DNA from: FW021-bin31 sp964478125
Lineage (GTDB): Bacteria; Bacteroidota; Bacteroidia; Chitinophagales; Chitinophagaceae
DNA: 64,000 nt
Assembly: GCA_964478125.1 (NCBI GenBank)
Contig: CAYZGR010000004.1
Location: forward strand, 34,901 to 98,900
Direction: 5' to 3'
Shown one piece after another: positions 61,073 to 64,000 of the stretch. The first letter of the stretch is position 1; each line of letters opens with the position of its first letter. Under the pieces are notes generated by a model. That model did not search any database and was not told where the DNA came from. It saw nothing but the letters and a program-made list of their open reading frames with translations. Made by a program: the position numbers and the translations under genes.

Positions 61073-61570
61073 ATGACTCAAAATAATATCTTTATGCGAT
61101 TGAATCAATGGTTGTTCACAATATTACTGATAGGCTGTTGTGGATCCTTCTTAAAAAGTGAAGCGCAAATTCGCGAAGTTCCGGAAGCGGTTAAAAGCGC
61201 CTTTCAAAAACAATATCCGCAGGCGCTGCAAGTACAATTCGATGACAAGCTTATTTTTGTATTGGTTCATTTTTATCCCGGCGAACCCTTGCCGTTTTCG
61301 GACAGCCTGCATACTGCAAAATACTCGTCAAGAGGTATTTGGCAATTAACCGATACCCCAATGCCTTATGATGCATTGCCCCAGGCGGTGAAAGACGGAT
61401 TTGAAAAAAGCAAATATGCCGGTTGGCAGCGAGATCATACTTATAAAGTATTTCTCCCCGGAAAACAAATTCGCTACAAGATCCAGGTAGAGAAAAATGT
61501 CCTTCAGAAGAAAAATTTGTATTTTGAAGAAGAAGGACGGTTAATCAGCGACAACATTACCTTATACTGA
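61073..61570 (+). CDS. secreted PepSY-like protein
   Basis: A 165-residue protein with a signal peptide (LFTILLIGCCGSFLKSEAQ); the second ATG at 61094 would start nearer the signal and is equally possible. The mature part has two similar blocks: REVPEAVKSAFQKQYPQA and DALPQAVKDGFEKSKYAGWQ, which fit the PepSY_like (PF11396) pattern of helix then strand, common in secreted Bacteroidota proteins. Function unknown. Its 3' end overlaps that of the convergent bcp gene by 9 bases. It follows the histidine kinase in the same direction with its own -7 box at 60994. Confidence 0.7.
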   Translation: MTQNNIFMRLNQWLFTILLIGCCGSFLKSEAQIREVPEAVKSAFQKQYPQALQVQFDDKLIFVLVHFYPGEPLPFSDSLHTAKYSSRGIWQLTDTPMPYDALPQAVKDGFEKSKYAGWQRDHTYKVFLPGKQIRYKIQVEKNVLQKKNLYFEEEGRLISDNITLY

Positions 61571-62032
61571 AGCGGTCGTCTTTCTTATCTGTTCAGCATG
61601 TTCTTTAGTTTTCGGCTTGGTGATTATATGCTGAATAATTCCTTTTTCGTCAATAATGAAAGTGGTGCGCTTTGTTCCCATATAAGTGCGTCCCATAAAT
61701 TTCTTTTCACCATAAACGCCATAATCATTCACTACCTTTTTATCCTCATCCGTGATCAGGGTAAAGGGTAAATCATATTTATCTTCAAACTTCTTGTGAC
61801 TTTTGGCGCTGTCCACACTGACGCCAATGATCTCAAAACCTTCTTTTTTGAGGTCCTCATAATGATCTCGCAAATTACAGGCTTGCGCGGTACATCCGGG
61901 AGTATTGTCCTTGGGATAAAAATACAGGATGACTTTTTTTCCTTTGTAATCCTCCAGGGATACGGCATTGCCATTCTGGTCTAAAGCTTTAATATCGGGT
62001 GCTTTATCTCCTTCTTTCAATGTAGTGTTCAT
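61562..62032 (-). CDS. bcp: thioredoxin-dependent thiol peroxidase (Bcp/AhpC-type)
   Basis: A 156-residue peroxiredoxin of the BCP group. The peroxidatic cysteine is in NTPGCTAQACNLRDHY, with the resolving cysteine five residues later (Cys-x4-Cys), and FEIIGVSVDSAKSHKKF and TFIIDEKGIIQHI follow. It reduces peroxides with thioredoxin. The start is three bases from the M23 peptidase stop, so the two genes form one leftward operon. Confidence 0.95.
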   Translation of the reverse strand: MNTTLKEGDKAPDIKALDQNGNAVSLEDYKGKKVILYFYPKDNTPGCTAQACNLRDHYEDLKKEGFEIIGVSVDSAKSHKKFEDKYDLPFTLITDEDKKVVNDYGVYGEKKFMGRTYMGTKRTTFIIDEKGIIQHIITKPKTKEHAEQIRKTTASV

Positions 62033-62035
62033 GAG

Positions 62036-63745
62036 TTATCTTTTAAAATGGTAGGTTTTAATGGTTTTATTTCCTACGCCGTCGGTAACAATTAGTTTCA
62101 AAGAGTGGTTACCGGCAGGGCAATGATTATCAAAGGTATAAAAAATGGTACTTCTTTTCTTTGCAAACATTAACCATTTGCCGTCAAGCGCTGCCCGGTA
62201 GGAGCGAAGTCCGCTTTTGTCGTCGCTGATTCTGAATTTGATGGTACGGGCATGAGATAGATCGGCGCCATCATGGATATTGAGAGGCGTTACTACAGGG
62301 GGATGGGTGTCTGCTTGAACAGAATAATCTCCAAAAGAACGGACGCCGGCCTCTGCCCATCCGTTTTTCAGAGTAGCGGGGGCAACCTCCAGCCTTTTAC
62401 CCCGGGTATTTTTACAAACCAGGACCAATTTATCTTTTAATTCATCGGGTATGGGTTTATTGGGTTTTATTCTCAATATAAAGCTCTTAAATAAGGGTAC
62501 ATAATCGTAATGGATCCGGTAAATATCAGAATAATAGCCGGTTGCGGTGGCAGGGATATCTTTGTATTGAAAACAGATATTGTCATAAAGGCTTCCGGGC
62601 TCCAGAAAAAATTGTACATGGTCTTTTTCGAAAATATTCCTGGCATGGGGTGTCATACAATTATTACAGTCTTCTTTTTTTGGAGCGGCCGCAGGATTTT
62701 TTTTAACGATTAACTTGATAACAGATGCATTACCTCCGGCGTCCGATATGACGATCTTAACAGGATGCGGCCTTCCATCGCTGAGATCTATGGTTCCATT
62801 ATGGCCTGAAAAATCGTAATAAATGGGCAGTTTGTTGCCCGGCAGATCAAAAAGCAATTCAAAATGCCGCCGGGTTTTTATATATGTTTTATAATCATAA
62901 TGGGCGTCTACATAGCGGGTTTCTTCGTATCCGATATTATCGAGTTGAAAACCTGATTCTGCTATATCGTCGGCGTATAGGATCCCCCGGTAAATTCCAA
63001 ATGTATTGTGTGTATTATTTTGATGATCAATAGTTTGTACGCCAAATCCCACTTTGTCTGTATGAACTGTCACGGTAGAGGGGGTAGGACTGTAATGCCC
63101 ACCCGAGGCATGAAGAGTCAGTATTTTCGGACTTTGCTCATAGATACTTTTATTCCTATCGTACAGGGCTATTCGATAAACGCTGGGGGGAATATTGTCT
63201 TTTATTGTAATTCCAAAAAGCTGTTCGTTCAAAGGATGTTCCGTTTTAGTATCTCTGATCTCAAAATGAACATGGGGCCCGGCTACCGAGCCTGTAGCGC
63301 CGCTCAAAGCTATATATTGCCCTTTTTTTACCGGAAACAGATCCGGGGCAAGAGAGAGGTCGATCTTCCAGCTTTCTTGTTTGTATTGCTGGTGCTTGAC
63401 ATAAGCTGCAAGCCGGGGGTTAAACTGGTGCAAGTGTCCATAAACCGTGGTGTAGCCGTTGGGGTGCGTGATGTAGATCACATGTCCGAAGCCGGTACTT
63501 GAAACCGCTACCCGGGATATGTATCCGTCTGCAGCTGCGTATACCCTGTAGCCGATTACACCGCGTGTTTTAATATCCATTCCTTCATGAAAATGCCCCG
63601 GGCGGAGTTCCCCGTAATTGCCTGCCAGCAGGATAGGAATGTGGACCGGTTTGGCGAAATAATTCTGCGGATAATCTGGTTCGGGAAAATTTTGAGCAAA
63701 AAGGAATTGCGGAAGAAACAAGAAAATAAAAAATAGTTTTTTCAT
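62036..63745 (-). CDS. secreted M23 family metallopeptidase
   Basis: A 569-residue protein with a signal peptide (FIFLFLPQFLFAQ). The peptidase domain near residues 45-190 shows GHFHEGMDIKTRG (His and Asp ligands), VYAAADGYISRVAVSSTG, VYGHLHQF and GPHVHFEIRDTK (final His-x-His). The remaining 370 residues are beta-rich (FRISDDKSGLRSYRAALDG). M23 enzymes cut peptidoglycan cross-bridges. The catalytic motif is complete. A -7 box TACTTTTG on the minus strand is at 63754-63761. Bcp is the next gene in the operon. Confidence 0.9.
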   Translation of the reverse strand: MKKLFFIFLFLPQFLFAQNFPEPDYPQNYFAKPVHIPILLAGNYGELRPGHFHEGMDIKTRGVIGYRVYAAADGYISRVAVSSTGFGHVIYITHPNGYTTVYGHLHQFNPRLAAYVKHQQYKQESWKIDLSLAPDLFPVKKGQYIALSGATGSVAGPHVHFEIRDTKTEHPLNEQLFGITIKDNIPPSVYRIALYDRNKSIYEQSPKILTLHASGGHYSPTPSTVTVHTDKVGFGVQTIDHQNNTHNTFGIYRGILYADDIAESGFQLDNIGYEETRYVDAHYDYKTYIKTRRHFELLFDLPGNKLPIYYDFSGHNGTIDLSDGRPHPVKIVISDAGGNASVIKLIVKKNPAAAPKKEDCNNCMTPHARNIFEKDHVQFFLEPGSLYDNICFQYKDIPATATGYYSDIYRIHYDYVPLFKSFILRIKPNKPIPDELKDKLVLVCKNTRGKRLEVAPATLKNGWAEAGVRSFGDYSVQADTHPPVVTPLNIHDGADLSHARTIKFRISDDKSGLRSYRAALDGKWLMFAKKRSTIFYTFDNHCPAGNHSLKLIVTDGVGNKTIKTYHFKR

Positions 63746-63753
63746 ATTGAAGA

Positions 63754-63761
63754 CAAAAGTA
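63754..63761 (-). promoter_or_regulatory. -7 box TACTTTTG for the M23-bcp operon
   Basis: The minus strand reads TACTTTTG, 9 bases before the ATG at 63745. A TTG on that strand is 16 bases upstream (63778-63780). Confidence 0.4.
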
Positions 63762-63860
63762 GAATTTTCCTTTAATTCAAGGAGGACTACGCGACAATTA
63801 AGAGCAATTCTATTTAAAGCTGGTCTGCTCGCCTGTAGTTCGACTTGAGCGCTATGTCAT

Positions 63861-63999
63861 TTACTCTTTTCTCGGATATGGGGATAAAGGCACATTCCAG
63901 ATCAAGGTTAATAGGCAATATGTGGCCGGAAATATACGGACCATCCATTTTTCTCCAAAAAGGGTTTCTATGCTTTGTTGGACCCAATCGTGATTATAA
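63861..63999 (-). CDS. possible 3' end of an unknown gene continuing past the window
   Basis: One minus-strand frame is open from the right edge to the TAA at 63861-63863. It would encode about 45 residues including DWVQQSIETLFGEKWMVRI and end WNVPLSPYPRKE. It is too short to assign and could be chance; the sequence is protein-like in composition. The other two minus-strand frames have stops near the edge. Confidence 0.3.
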   Translation of the reverse strand, partial: YNHDWVQQSIETLFGEKWMVRIFPATYCLLTLIWNVPLSPYPRKE

Positions 64000-64000
64000 T

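Noticed and set aside
1..64000. CRISPR arrays, rRNA, tRNA, insertion sequences
   Set aside because: No spaced direct repeats, transposase-like proteins or cloverleaf-like stretches were seen by eye. The gaps are short (all under about 300 bases). A tRNA or covariance-model scan would be decisive and was not possible.

Overview
The window looks like chromosomal DNA of a Bacteroidota bacterium, probably of the Chitinophagia/Sphingobacteriia type (the rank below phylum is inference). The signs are a SusD-type lipoprotein at the left edge, many secreted glycan-degrading enzymes, the -7 promoter box TAnnTTTG ahead of many genes, little sign of Shine-Dalgarno sequences, and housekeeping genes (dnaE, leuS, pxpABC, sbcCD, ABC-F) with Bacteroidota-like sequences.

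Positions 1-20900 form a carbohydrate-utilisation region. It opens with the 3' end of a SusD-like gene, then a secreted glycosidase-like protein, an HpcH/HpaI aldolase, a metallo-beta-lactamase-fold hydrolase and an MFS transporter. A leftward trio follows: acid-phosphatase-like lipoprotein, amidohydrolase, and a membrane acyltransferase of the heparan-alpha-glucosaminide N-acetyltransferase type. A rightward block (9710-20876) encodes a glycerophosphodiester phosphodiesterase, two sialidase-fold proteins, a propeller-plus-helical protein, a second membrane acyltransferase, an FG-GAP/VCBS repeat protein, an N-acetylneuraminate-lyase-like aldolase and a sodium:solute symporter. Three promoters in this region share the element ATCAATATA exactly 36 bases upstream of the -7 box, which suggests common control. 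The block ends in a perfect 13-bp hairpin shared with trxA.

Positions 20900-36000 are mainly core genes: trxA, dnaE, an NlpC/P60 lipoprotein, a phosphohexomutase, pxpABC (5-oxoprolinase), pcm, manA, an SDR dehydrogenase, two small membrane proteins and a GH20 hexosaminidase. Positions 36000-46100 hold a methylcitrate set (prpC, prpB, prpD), a quinone-oxidoreductase-like protein, a quinone/electrophile-defence-type operon (pirin, two VOC dioxygenases, an esterase), a divergent Ric iron-sulfur repair gene, a Crp/Fnr regulator and a zinc-ribbon protein.

Positions 46300-64000 carry sbcC-sbcD, a secreted propeller-like protein, an SMR exporter, an ABC-F ATPase, a GH35 beta-galactosidase, leuS, a TPR-histidine kinase, a PepSY-like secreted protein, bcp and an M23 peptidase.

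The most striking object is leuS (55660-58923). Its editing (CP1) domain is interrupted in frame by about 160 residues containing a complete DUF559 (VSR-like, PD-(D/E)xK) nuclease domain. The inserted DNA is flanked by imperfect inverted repeats, as expected of a mobile in-frame element that lives inside an essential gene. It is not an intein by motif. I saw no CRISPR array, rRNA, tRNA or insertion sequence by eye, and no gene-free stretch longer than about 300 bases.
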